The notes beneath the pieces were generated by a model, which saw only the letters and a program-made list of their open reading frames with translations, had not been told where the DNA came from and ran no database searches. 64,000 nucleotides of DNA from JAVBLY01 sp031553035 (GTDB taxonomy: Bacteria; Bacillota; Clostridia; Peptostreptococcales; Anaerovoracaceae): assembly GCA_031553035.1 (NCBI GenBank), contig JAVBLY010000002.1:52759-116758 (forward strand). Direction: 5' to 3'. Position 1 is the stretch's first letter. Every line of letters begins with the position of its first letter. Positions 14,763 to 22,204 of this stretch are shown one piece after another. The translations under genes and the position numbers were made by a program.

Positions 14763-17120
14763 ATGAGAATCGATAAATACTACGAAGAATTCAAACTCTG
14801 CAGGCAGAAGGAAGAGCCTGCGTGTGAAAATATATGCCCCTTCCATCTGGATGTATTCGACTTTCAGGACAAGATGAGTCGGCATAAATATGATCGTGCC
14901 TACAAGGATATGAGAAATGCAATGGCTTTTCCCGATATCGTTGCTGCCTTATGCCCGGAATACTGCAACCAGGTCTGCCCCAGAAAAGATTTCGACGGAG
15001 CGGTGCAGCTTAACCTGCTTGAAAAGACCTGCGTAGCCAAAACCAAAAGAAAAGATCCTACTTCATATAATGTCCCGAAAAAAGAGGGGAAGATCGGCAT
15101 CATCGGTGCCGGCATAAGTGGCCTTGCCTGTGCTTTAAGACTTCTTGAAAAGAATTATGAAGTCGTAGTTTACGAAAAAGAAAACGAAATAGGCGGTCAG
15201 GTTAAGGAACTCCTCCCACCTGAAATATATCTTGAAGATATTAAGAGGCAATTTGGAAAAATAGAATACGAACTTAAACTCCATACTGAGATCAAAGCGC
15301 TGGATGATTTAGAAGAATATAAATTCAACTGCATATACATAGCCACAGGCAAGGGAGGAAATGACTTTTTCACTCTCGACCAAAAAGATGGCTATTGCTA
15401 TATGGAAGATGAGACTGCTGTTTTCGGCGGCGGATCACTTACCGGAAAAGACGTTGTACAGTCCATAGCCGATGGCATCGATATGGCATGGGCATGCGAG
15501 ATTTTTCTTAAAACAGGCAAGCAGGAATATCCCGTACAAAGAGCCGCAAGCCTGGTGGTTCCCGACATAGAAAAATTCACACCATGTGATCCGGTGGATC
15601 CCGCCGACAACGGAATATTCACCGATGAAGAAACCGAGACCGAGGCGAAAAGATGTATCAGATGTCAATGCGATGCCTGCATGACTTACTGCGATATGGT
15701 TGAATTCCATGAACAGTGGCCCATGGCTATGCGGGAGGATGTATCAAGGACGGTAGCATCTTCCGAGTCAATGGTCCACAAAACCCCGTCCATCAGACTT
15801 ATCAATACTTGCACCCAGTGCGGTGTTTACGAGGAGCTTTGTCCTCCCCATATCGAACTTGGCAACATGATGCTTGAGGCAAGGAAACTTCTGCATAAGC
15901 AGAACAAGATGCCGCCTGCATTCCATGGATTCTGGCTGGATGACATGGAGCATTCAAATAGTCCAATATCAAAAATCTGCAAGAAAGCTCCGGGCAAAGA
16001 TTCATGCACTTATGCTTTTTTCCCCGGCTGCAATTTGGGAGCGGCGGATCCAGAGTATATCACGGCGCCATACAAATGGCTCCTTAAAAACTTCGATGAT
16101 ATGGGGCTTTTGCTCAGATGCTGCGGTGTCCCTGCGGACTGGTCCGGCAATGATAAGATGCACAAAGCACAGATAGAAAGTCTGAAAGCCGACTGGGAAG
16201 AACTTGGAAAACCGGTACTGGTAACAGCTTGTCCATCATGTACAAGAGAGCTGCACAGATATCTGCCGGAAATAGAGACTATATCCATATACGAGTTTAT
16301 GAGCGACAACGGTGTCTGGCCGGAAAAACCGGAGATTATGGAAAAGCCGGATATCATGAACAAACAGGAGACTCCGGGCAAATCGTCAGAAACAGGCCGA
16401 TCAGGTATGGGAAGTTTTGCCGTATTCGATCCTTGTTCTGCCCGAAACGACAAAGGGATCGAACAGGCAGTCAGGATCGCCGCAGGCAAAGTCGACTTTG
16501 ATATTACGGAACTGCCAAAAGGTGACCTTCACGGCTGCTGCGGTTTTGGCGGGAATGTGGAAATAGCGGATCCCGAATATGCCGATTTTATCGCGAAGAA
16601 GAGGGCGGCACTGAGTGACGATCCTTATCTTACATACTGCATAAACTGCAGAGACGTTTTTCTCGATGAGGGTAAACCTGTGCTCCACATGCTTGATGTG
16701 CTGTTCGGCGTTGGCGGGCTGGATGCAAAGGCACCCGGACTTACAGAAAGACGGAACAACAGATATGATCTCAAGAAGGAACTTCTTAAAGAATGCTGGG
16801 GTGAAGATATGACTGAAAAGAAAAAGAATTATCCATTCACTGTTGAGCTGCCCGACCATGTCAAGGCAGTAATGGAAGAACTCAAGCTCACTGAAGATGA
16901 TATTTATGAAGTCATCCAAAAGAGCAATGATCTTAACAGAAGGACCATCGATGAGGAAACAGGCGAATTTATCTGTTATGCCAAGCTCAACTACATAACC
17001 TGCTGGGTCAGATACCGGCATGAAGATGACGTATATCACGTGACAAAAGTTTACACACACAGAATGTATATAGATCTGGAGGCTGTCTGGAATGGAAAAA
17101 AAGTCGAAACTGATATGTGA
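14763..17120 (+). CDS. Flavin/Fe-S/CCG-domain oxidoreductase next to molybdenum hydroxylases (copy B)
   Basis: The 785-aa protein has the same plan as the one at 4534-6822, with all cluster cysteines kept. It has an N-terminal Fe-S domain (C21, C25, C64, C68, C72) and an FAD site GAGISGLA (115-122). Middle motifs are C298/C301/C303/C306/C310 and CTQCG...C (350, 353, 360). Two CCG domains follow (FPGC, RCCG, CPSC; DPCS, GCCGFGG, YCINC), then an unknown C-terminal domain. It joins a GltD/NfnB-like flavin unit to an HdrD/GlpC-like unit, so it could pass electrons from the hydroxylase to NAD(P) or a disulfide. It lacks a Shine-Dalgarno; an extended -10 (TGGTAAAAT, hexamer 14751-14756) ends 6 nt before the ATG. 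A proline/lysine-rich insert lies near residue 530. Confidence 0.87.
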   Translation: MRIDKYYEEFKLCRQKEEPACENICPFHLDVFDFQDKMSRHKYDRAYKDMRNAMAFPDIVAALCPEYCNQVCPRKDFDGAVQLNLLEKTCVAKTKRKDPTSYNVPKKEGKIGIIGAGISGLACALRLLEKNYEVVVYEKENEIGGQVKELLPPEIYLEDIKRQFGKIEYELKLHTEIKALDDLEEYKFNCIYIATGKGGNDFFTLDQKDGYCYMEDETAVFGGGSLTGKDVVQSIADGIDMAWACEIFLKTGKQEYPVQRAASLVVPDIEKFTPCDPVDPADNGIFTDEETETEAKRCIRCQCDACMTYCDMVEFHEQWPMAMREDVSRTVASSESMVHKTPSIRLINTCTQCGVYEELCPPHIELGNMMLEARKLLHKQNKMPPAFHGFWLDDMEHSNSPISKICKKAPGKDSCTYAFFPGCNLGAADPEYITAPYKWLLKNFDDMGLLLRCCGVPADWSGNDKMHKAQIESLKADWEELGKPVLVTACPSCTRELHRYLPEIETISIYEFMSDNGVWPEKPEIMEKPDIMNKQETPGKSSETGRSGMGSFAVFDPCSARNDKGIEQAVRIAAGKVDFDITELPKGDLHGCCGFGGNVEIADPEYADFIAKKRAALSDDPYLTYCINCRDVFLDEGKPVLHMLDVLFGVGGLDAKAPGLTERRNNRYDLKKELLKECWGEDMTEKKKNYPFTVELPDHVKAVMEELKLTEDDIYEVIQKSNDLNRRTIDEETGEFICYAKLNYITCWVRYRHEDDVYHVTKVYTHRMYIDLEAVWNGKKVETDM

Positions 17121-17286
17121 TAAATGCCAGGTAGAGATGGAAGACATCGATGCCCAGTTCAGGTATATAGGCAAGAATTTTAGGCATAAAGTAAAGCGCT
17201 GCCCTGTTTGCGGACAGGTTTATCTTTCGGAGGATTTGGTAAACGGCAGAATGGCGGAAGTCGAGAGGAAACTGGAAGACAAATAG
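17092..17286 (+). CDS. 64-aa four-cysteine redox protein (copy B)
   Basis: This paralogue of the protein at 4368-4562 has the same length and the same cysteine positions (C9/C12 and C37/C40, the second as CPVCG). Its gene begins 29 nt before the end of the flavoprotein gene, exactly the same overlap as in copy A, so the pair was copied as a unit and the overlap has been kept. The ribosome site is inside the flavoprotein gene (CTGGAGG). The protein probably binds one metal ion and carries electrons between the molybdenum enzyme and the flavoprotein. Function is inferred from context. Confidence 0.75.
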   Translation: MEKKSKLICDKCQVEMEDIDAQFRYIGKNFRHKVKRCPVCGQVYLSEDLVNGRMAEVERKLEDK

Positions 17287-17342
17287 CCGTTAATGCTCTA
17301 GTCTAAATTTCAATTGCATATTTGTCACACAAAAATAGGCAA

Positions 17343-18419
17343 TTAAGAAGATTGATCCAGGAGATAAATATCTTTCTTGTCTATGCAAAGATATTCAAGA
17401 TTTTTTGTGTCCTGATCTTTGCCGCAGATCCACCAAATTTCCTTACTGTCTTTTTTGTCCGGGTTTTTGAGGATAACACTTTTCTCAAAAGGACCGGACA
17501 TTTCATTTATTACCTTGGCTTTGAATCTGTTCTGATCAGAGCCATTGTTCCTGCCGGCGAAGTCATTCTGCCCCGGCTCACCGCTGGCACTGAAAAAATG
17601 GGCACGAATGCCTATGTGAGTTTGGTCTTTGATCGGACCGTTTACATCAAGCTCAAATCCCCAGTCCTTGGCAAATACTCTGCTGTCATTGATTTTCTCT
17701 ATAGCCGATATATTCTTGCATCCGGTCATTCGTGCGACTTCCACGGTACCAGGACTATCGAACAATGCTTCAGGTCCTCCATCTCCTATGAGCCTGCCTT
17801 GGTCTAGGACCAGCAGGCGATCGCAGATCTTGAAAGCTTCGTCTCTGCTGTGGGTCACCATCATCACATCTCCGTTGTATTCTTTTATTATCTCCAGCAT
17901 TGTGGCTTGCATGTTTTCTCTGAGGAATGAATCCAACGCAGAGAACGGCTCATCAAGGAGCAATACTTCAGGCTCGTAGGCAAATATCCTGGCTAAAGCG
18001 ACACGCTGCTGCTGCCCACCGGATAGGTTGACCGGATATCTCTCTTCAAATCCGCCTAATTCATATCTTTCGACAAGGGACTTGATTTTTTTATCACGGT
18101 CGGAGGTATCCTTTTTAACAGCAATTTCTATGTTTTGCCATACTGTCATATTTGGGAACAATGCATAACTCTGGAAGAGATATCCCACGTTTCTCTGCTG
18201 CGGCTTTACATTGATTTTGGCCGTAGAATCAAAAACGGTTTTACCATTTACTTTGATGATGCCTTCATCCGGGGTTTCAAGCCCTGCAAGGCATTTTAGA
18301 GTAAGGCTTTTTCCGCAGCCCGACGGTCCCAGAATACCTAAAGTATCCTGATCATTTTCGAATTGGACGTCAAGAGAAAAATCTTTGAAATTCTTTTTTA
18401 TATCAAGATAAATACTCAT
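17343..18419 (-). CDS. modC: Molybdate ABC transporter ATP-binding protein
   Basis: This 358-aa ATPase drives molybdate import. It has Walker A GPSGCGKS (31-38), the ABC signature LSGGQ (132-136) and Walker B LLLDEP (about 153-158). A C-terminal extension of ~130 residues would be the oxyanion-binding TOBE region, though it is diverged. Its ATG overlaps the modB stop as ATGA, so translation is coupled. It is convergent with the redox B operon; only 56 bp separate them, and I see no clear hairpin there. The neighbourhood of molybdenum genes supports molybdate rather than sulfate, and tungstate cannot be excluded. Confidence 0.92.
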   Translation of the reverse strand: MSIYLDIKKNFKDFSLDVQFENDQDTLGILGPSGCGKSLTLKCLAGLETPDEGIIKVNGKTVFDSTAKINVKPQQRNVGYLFQSYALFPNMTVWQNIEIAVKKDTSDRDKKIKSLVERYELGGFEERYPVNLSGGQQQRVALARIFAYEPEVLLLDEPFSALDSFLRENMQATMLEIIKEYNGDVMMVTHSRDEAFKICDRLLVLDQGRLIGDGGPEALFDSPGTVEVARMTGCKNISAIEKINDSRVFAKDWGFELDVNGPIKDQTHIGIRAHFFSASGEPGQNDFAGRNNGSDQNRFKAKVINEMSGPFEKSVILKNPDKKDSKEIWWICGKDQDTKNLEYLCIDKKDIYLLDQSS

Positions 18420-19105
18420 CAGATCCGGTTCACTTCCATTCGATATTTTCGTGCTCTAAATTCGCTGACAAAATCCATTATAAATACAAAGAAGAAAGAT
18501 ACTATCAGCAATATTATGACATAACCGTAGGCTTCCTCCATCCGACCTCCCGCAACGGCGGAGTATATAGCCAGCGGCATGGTCCTTGATACGCCGGCGA
18601 TGTTTCCCGCTATCATAGCAGTTGCCCCGAATTCACCGAGAGCTCTGGAAAATGCGAGAATCCCTCCTGATGTGAGCCCCGGTGAAGCAAGAGGCAGTAA
18701 TATTTTTCTTATGATAGTTGGCTGGGACAATCCTATTGTTCTGGCTGCCTGAATATATATGGGGTCCACCTGAGTAAAAGCAGCTTTGGCGGATCTGTAC
18801 ATGAGCGGCATTGCTATTACAGAAGCAGCCACAACTGTAGCTTCCCAGTTGAAAACCAACTTGACTCCCAGATCGGCAAGAAACGCCCCAACAGGGCGGT
18901 AAAGTCCGAAGATATATAACAGAAAAAAACCTGCAACTGTCGGCGGCAGCACAAGTGGTAATGTGAACAGCGCGTCCAGTGCAGATTTCAGTTTTCCGTT
19001 TTTCATCCGATACATTGCGTATGCAAGCAGAGTCCCTATGACGAAGATGATTACTATGCTGGCGGCCGCTGTTTTTAAAGATATCAGTATCGGATCAATA
19101 TTCAT
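18419..19105 (-). CDS. modB: Molybdate ABC transporter permease
   Basis: ModB is the membrane channel of the molybdate importer. The 228-aa protein has five or six membrane helices and the cytoplasmic coupling loop ALGEFGATAMIAG, the family's EAA-type motif that docks onto ModC. It lies 12 nt after modA and overlaps modC by one base. Length and motif fit ModB closely; the homologous CysT/CysW sulfate permeases are longer. Confidence 0.93.
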   Translation of the reverse strand: MNIDPILISLKTAAASIVIIFVIGTLLAYAMYRMKNGKLKSALDALFTLPLVLPPTVAGFFLLYIFGLYRPVGAFLADLGVKLVFNWEATVVAASVIAMPLMYRSAKAAFTQVDPIYIQAARTIGLSQPTIIRKILLPLASPGLTSGGILAFSRALGEFGATAMIAGNIAGVSRTMPLAIYSAVAGGRMEEAYGYVIILLIVSFFFVFIMDFVSEFRARKYRMEVNRI

Positions 19106-19117
19106 AAGTTATCGTGT

Positions 19118-19942
19118 TTAATTTAAAGGCTCTACTATTTTAAATCCGGCAGCTTCAAATACAGCAAGAGCTTCATCTGACTGAAGAAAATCATAGAACG
19201 CCTTGGTTGCATCTGCATTCTCTTCAGCTACATTATTCAGCATTCCTATTGGATAGATCACCGGTGTATCAAGGCTGTCTTCAGGTGCGACTTCGATAAT
19301 ATCGACTTTATCCGGCATGCTCATAGCGTCGGTCTTGTATACGATTCCGACTTCGGCGCTACCTTCAGCGACCCAGTTAAGAACTTCGGTTACATTTGTT
19401 CCCAGGCTCAGCTTCGACTGGACAGCATCCCATTCGTTCAAGTTCTTTAAAATCTCTTCCGCATACTGACCGGCAGGAACACTTGCAGGATCACCGATAG
19501 CGATTTTTTCGGCATCTGTGATATTGTCGAATCCAGTGACTTTGGTATCGCTCTCTGTCGATTTAATAAGTACAACTTCGTTTTCAAGTACGTTGGTCAC
19601 ATTATCTTTATCGATAAATCCGCCATCGACCAGTGCATCCATCTGCTTTGTTGCAGCTGACATGAATATCCCTGCATCAAGGCCGGCTTCGATCTGTTCC
19701 TGCAGTTTGCCTGAACTGTCATAGGTACCTGTGATCTTTACGTCAGGATTTTCCTTGTTAAACAATGGTATGAGTTCGTCTACCATTGTGTTTTCGAGAC
19801 TTGCTGCAGCAGCTACTTTGACTTCACCTGTCAGTGTGGCAGAATCATCTGCTGCATCGTCATCCGATGAACATGCCCCCATCATAAACATACCCATTAC
19901 CAGTGCCAGGATCAGCGTCAAAATCATTAACTTTTTTTTCAT
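19118..19942 (-). CDS. modA: Molybdate-binding lipoprotein
   Basis: ModA binds molybdate (or tungstate) outside the membrane and hands it to ModB. The 274-aa protein has a lipoprotein signal with Cys24 as the anchor, an acidic linker, and a periplasmic-binding fold starting VKVAAAASLENTMVDEL with the oxyanion loop SSGKL. The ATG follows AAAGGAGCAAAAGAAAA. Promoter-like TTAGCT and TATATA boxes 17 bp apart stand upstream on the minus strand, and a TTGTT-N5-ACCAA dyad lies further up (20025-20039). Confidence 0.94.
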   Translation of the reverse strand: MKKKLMILTLILALVMGMFMMGACSSDDDAADDSATLTGEVKVAAAASLENTMVDELIPLFNKENPDVKITGTYDSSGKLQEQIEAGLDAGIFMSAATKQMDALVDGGFIDKDNVTNVLENEVVLIKSTESDTKVTGFDNITDAEKIAIGDPASVPAGQYAEEILKNLNEWDAVQSKLSLGTNVTEVLNWVAEGSAEVGIVYKTDAMSMPDKVDIIEVAPEDSLDTPVIYPIGMLNNVAEENADATKAFYDFLQSDEALAVFEAAGFKIVEPLN

Positions 19943-20024
19943 TTTTCTTTTGCTCCTTTACTAATCTATATAGCTTGTGCAATAACATAAGCTAAGTATA
20001 TAGAGGCGTTTAAGACGCTGTCTG

Positions 20025-20039
20025 TTGGTCAGACAACAA
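20025..20039. promoter_or_regulatory. Dyad upstream of modA (TTGGT-N5-AACAA)
   Basis: TTGGT-CAGAC-AACAA on the plus strand resembles the TTGTT-N5-AACAA dyads at the two MOP genes and the molbindin gene. A longer imperfect repeat (TGTCTG/CAGACA) covers the same place. It is a candidate site for molybdenum-related control of modABC. Confidence 0.35.
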
Positions 20040-20055
20040 ACCTGATATATATCAG

Positions 20056-21078
20056 TTATACCGCTCCGAAACCGCAAATCGGGAAATTGCATACCGGACA
20101 GGAAAGACACTGGCCGCCTTTGCCCATTGCGTCGATGTCGTCTTTTGACACTTTCATATCTGCCATCAGTCTTGGTAATACCAAGTCAAGGACTGTCCGC
20201 TTTGAATGCATGACACATCCGGGAAGTCCCATTATGGGTTTACCGTCATAATATGCCAGCATAAACATGGTTCCCGGGAGCACCGGCGTCCCGTATGTGA
20301 CAATATCCGCTCCGGTATTTTTTATGGCCAATGGTGTTTTATCATCCGGATCTACGCTCATGCCGCCGGTAAGCATTACCATATCGGCACCCATGTCGAT
20401 GGCTTTCATGATTTCGGCAGTCGCCGATTCATCATCATCAGGGACATTGACGACGCTGATGACTTCTGCATTATATTCAGTTTCGACTTTCTCTATGACC
20501 ACTGGAGAAAATCCATCCTCGATCAGCCCTTTATAGACTTCACTTCCGGTTACTATTATTGCTACTTTTTTTCGGGAGTAAGGGGTGAGCGTAAAAATGG
20601 ATTTGTCGCCGATTGCTTCTTTTGCGGAATCCATCTTTTCTTTTTCGATAATAAGCGGCACTATCCGAGTTCCTGCAAGAAGGTCTCCAGGCTGGACCGG
20701 AGAATAATCATGTCTTGTTGCAAGTGATATTTGCCCAATGGAATTCAGCCTTAACAGCCTTTCATTGTCTATCGTCAATAGACCGCGTTTATCTGCAATT
20801 ATATTTATTTTACCTTCGTTGACTTCTGTTGGGTGCATGTTTTCACCAGCTACCAGATCATATATGAAAGTGGCAGCTTCGTTTTCATGCATCATATCAT
20901 CGTTGTTTTCCCAGACATATAGATTGAATTTGCCAAGCTTTTGAAGTTCCGGTATATCCTCTTCTCTGACTACATGACCTTTCTTGAAAGCGGCTTCTTT
21001 GACCCCGCCGGGGATTATTCTGGTTATGTCGTGACATATTATGTGTCCGACTGAATCCTGCGTTTTGATTTCTATCAT
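20056..21078 (-). CDS. MoeA-like molybdopterin-binding protein with a cysteine-rich tail
   Basis: The 340-aa protein carries the MoCF/MogA-like molybdopterin-binding domain (about residues 165-310; VTGSEVYKG, MLTGGMSVDPDDKTP, LPGTMFMLAYYDGKPIMGLPG). Its N-terminal half is shorter and unlike classical MoeA domains. The last residues form a four-cysteine tail (C324, C327, C330, C335) that could bind a metal. Family members of this type occur beside molybdenum hydroxylases in clostridia. Its job is probably metal insertion or cofactor finishing. It is upstream of modABC on the same strand, with 113 bp between. The gene has a palindrome ahead of its promoter. Confidence 0.85.
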   Translation of the reverse strand: MIEIKTQDSVGHIICHDITRIIPGGVKEAAFKKGHVVREEDIPELQKLGKFNLYVWENNDDMMHENEAATFIYDLVAGENMHPTEVNEGKINIIADKRGLLTIDNERLLRLNSIGQISLATRHDYSPVQPGDLLAGTRIVPLIIEKEKMDSAKEAIGDKSIFTLTPYSRKKVAIIVTGSEVYKGLIEDGFSPVVIEKVETEYNAEVISVVNVPDDDESATAEIMKAIDMGADMVMLTGGMSVDPDDKTPLAIKNTGADIVTYGTPVLPGTMFMLAYYDGKPIMGLPGCVMHSKRTVLDLVLPRLMADMKVSKDDIDAMGKGGQCLSCPVCNFPICGFGAV

Positions 21079-21138
21079 GTTTGATATTCCTTACATCTTG
21101 TATAGCGATAATTAATACAATATTTTATCATGTCAGGA

Positions 21139-21190
21139 TATTTAAAAATGTTGGCACGCCAACATTTTATGGGTTTATCCTGTGTTTATC
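21139..21190 (-). repeat. Diverged direct repeat, copy 1, holding the palindrome upstream of the moeA-like gene
   Basis: TATTTAAAAATGTTGGC (21139-21155) and the later GTGTTTATCA recur at 21501-21551, making a diverged ~50-bp direct repeat. This copy contains an almost perfect palindrome, AAAATGTTGGC-AC-GCCAACATTTT (21145-21168), just upstream of a likely promoter for the moeA-like gene (CTGACA near -35). It could be an operator or, read on the minus strand with its following T run, a weak terminator. Confidence 0.5.
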
Positions 21191-21322
21191 AATATTCTGC
21201 ATATTGCTTCGGCCCTGAACGGAACGGACCCTGGAGTGGATTCTGGAATGGACCTAGTAGTGAAGCACGGAACGGATAAATAAAGTTGATAGTAGATGTC
21301 GGAAAATGATGCTTGAGTGGAA

Positions 21323-21499
21323 GTGCAAATTTTTGTTAGGGTTTGTGGACCAAAATCGGGGTTGTGTCCTATAAAATCCTTACAAATCGGGGATATGCAT
21401 CCATTATTGTGCATTAATGTATAATTACCCGGATAGGCCGACAAAAAACTTCGCACAACCCGGATTTTGGACCAAATATCAGACCCGAAATTTGCAAAA
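21323..21499. repeat. Long imperfect inverted repeat (arms about 44 bp)
   Basis: The arm at 21323-21366 (GTGCAAATTT ... GGTTGTG) is matched in inverse by 21454-21499. The best part, 21347-21366 against 21454-21473, agrees in 18 of 20 bases. The 87-bp middle has further short palindromes such as TGCAT/ATGCA. It has no coding content and lies between the two diverged direct repeats, so it may be an old miniature element or a large cruciform. Confidence 0.55.
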
Positions 21500-21500
21500 G

Positions 21501-21551
21501 TATTTAAAAATGTTGGCTTGCGAATATATTGGGGATATAAAGTGTTTATCA
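21501..21551. repeat. Diverged direct repeat, copy 2
   Basis: This copy repeats TATTTAAAAATGTTGGC exactly (21501-21517) and ends with GTGTTTATCA, as in copy 1 at 21139-21190. Its palindrome is broken (TTGGCTTGCGAA). It lies about 170 bp upstream of the molbindin remnant. Confidence 0.5.
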
Positions 21552-21687
21552 GCCTTGCATCAGGGTATGAAAAATATATTGTTGTCAATAAGGGCATTTA
21601 CTTTCACTAAAATCAGTACAGGGGCCACAAGAACCTCTGCGAGGATATTTGTGAAAGATATGCACAAGGTTTTATTTACAACACACG

Positions 21688-21702
21688 TTGTTCATCAGAC
21701 AA
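21688..21702. promoter_or_regulatory. Dyad upstream of the molbindin remnant (TTGTT-N5-GACAA)
   Basis: TTGTT-CATCA-GACAA lies 22 bp before the ATG of the molbindin remnant. It differs by one base from the TTGTT-N5-AACAA dyads at both MOP genes. On the other strand it reads TTGTCTGA..AACAA, matching eight bases of the modA dyad. Confidence 0.35.
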
Positions 21703-21724
21703 GGCAGAGGAAGAAGATAATAAA

Positions 21725-21933
21725 ATGAAATTAAGTGCAAGGAATCAGTTCAAAGGAAAAGTTGTAAAGGTGGCAAAGGAGCTGTCAATGGGATGGTGAC
21801 AATAGATATCGGCGGAGGGATCCAAATCACTTCAACTATTTCCATAAATTCCATTAGGGAACTTGGTCTTAAGGAAGGCACGGAAACTTATGCTGTTATA
21901 AAGGCGACTTCAGTTATGATAGGAATCGACTGA
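21725..21933 (+). pseudogene. Molbindin (Mop-domain protein) gene with a frameshift
   Basis: The frame from 21725 reads MKLSARNQFKGKVVKV, the usual start of a ~70-aa molbindin that stores molybdate or tungstate. After that it runs into a stop at the TGA near 21797. The rest of the domain is intact in another frame from about 21775 (KGAVNGMVTIDIGGG, then ELGLKEGTETYAVIKATSV) and ends at TGA 21931-21933. One missing base around 21770-21776 explains both parts. AGAGGAAGAAG precedes the ATG and a strong terminator follows, so the gene was recently functional. It could also be a sequencing error or a programmed shift. Confidence 0.8.
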
Positions 21934-21956
21934 AAAAGTGTCACTGATTTTGGTTG

Positions 21957-22003
21957 AAACACATATCTAGTGAAAGAAAACTCTCACTAGATATGTGTTT
22001 TTT
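21957..22003 (+). terminator. Strong terminator after the molbindin remnant
   Basis: AAACACATATCTAGTGA (21957-21973) pairs perfectly with TCACTAGATATGTGTTT (21984-22000), followed by TTT. The same hairpin plan recurs at 22067-22099. Confidence 0.85.
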
Positions 22004-22066
22004 ACTACATCCATGACAGTAAAACTGTTTGTATCAAAAAAAAGTGTCACTTATTAAATCGAAAGC

Positions 22067-22099
22067 CCATGATAGTGAGAAAAACTCTCACTATTATGG
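22067..22099. repeat. Second hairpin of a tandem pair
   Basis: CCATGATAGTGAGA pairs with TCTCACTATTATGG (one G-T pair). Both this unit and the one at 21934-22003 begin with AAGTGTCACT and contain GTGA...CTCTCACTA, so they look like two diverged copies of a roughly 75-bp unit. Confidence 0.5.
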
Positions 22100-22131
22100 T
22101 TAAAATAAAGACTACCGTGATAGTTTTCATT

Positions 22132-22174
22132 AAAAAAGAACTGCCTCAAAATATGTTCATTCTGAGACAGCCCC
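22132..22174 (-). terminator. Terminator after MOP 2
   Basis: On the minus strand GGGGCTGTCTCA (22163-22174) pairs with TGAGGCAGTTC (22138-22148) through G-C, A-U and G-U pairs and is followed by six T (22132-22137). It shares the GCTGTCTCA core with the MOP 1 terminator. Confidence 0.8.
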
Positions 22175-22204
22175 TTCTTTGAATAAAAATCCTGACCGAA
22201 AATT

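Larger units (their letters stand above)
21191..21687. other. Intergenic region between the moeA-like gene and the molbindin remnant
   Basis: No convincing gene is found here; open frames on both strands lack ribosome sites and family resemblance. The stretch holds GGAACGGAcc-like short repeats (21214-21285), a long imperfect inverted repeat (21323-21499) and the second copy of the diverged direct repeat (21501-21551). Together with the hairpins further right, it is the most structured non-coding stretch in the window. Confidence 0.5.

Noticed and set aside
21175..21597. 140-aa minus-strand open frame in the moeA-molbindin gap
   Set aside because: It has no ribosome site or family resemblance and covers both arms of the inverted repeat; the non-coding repeats explain the stretch better.
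21417..21728. 103-aa plus-strand open frame before the molbindin remnant
   Set aside because: It runs through the inverted-repeat arm, the direct repeat and the molbindin ribosome site. Its translation shows no domain, and no Shine-Dalgarno precedes it.
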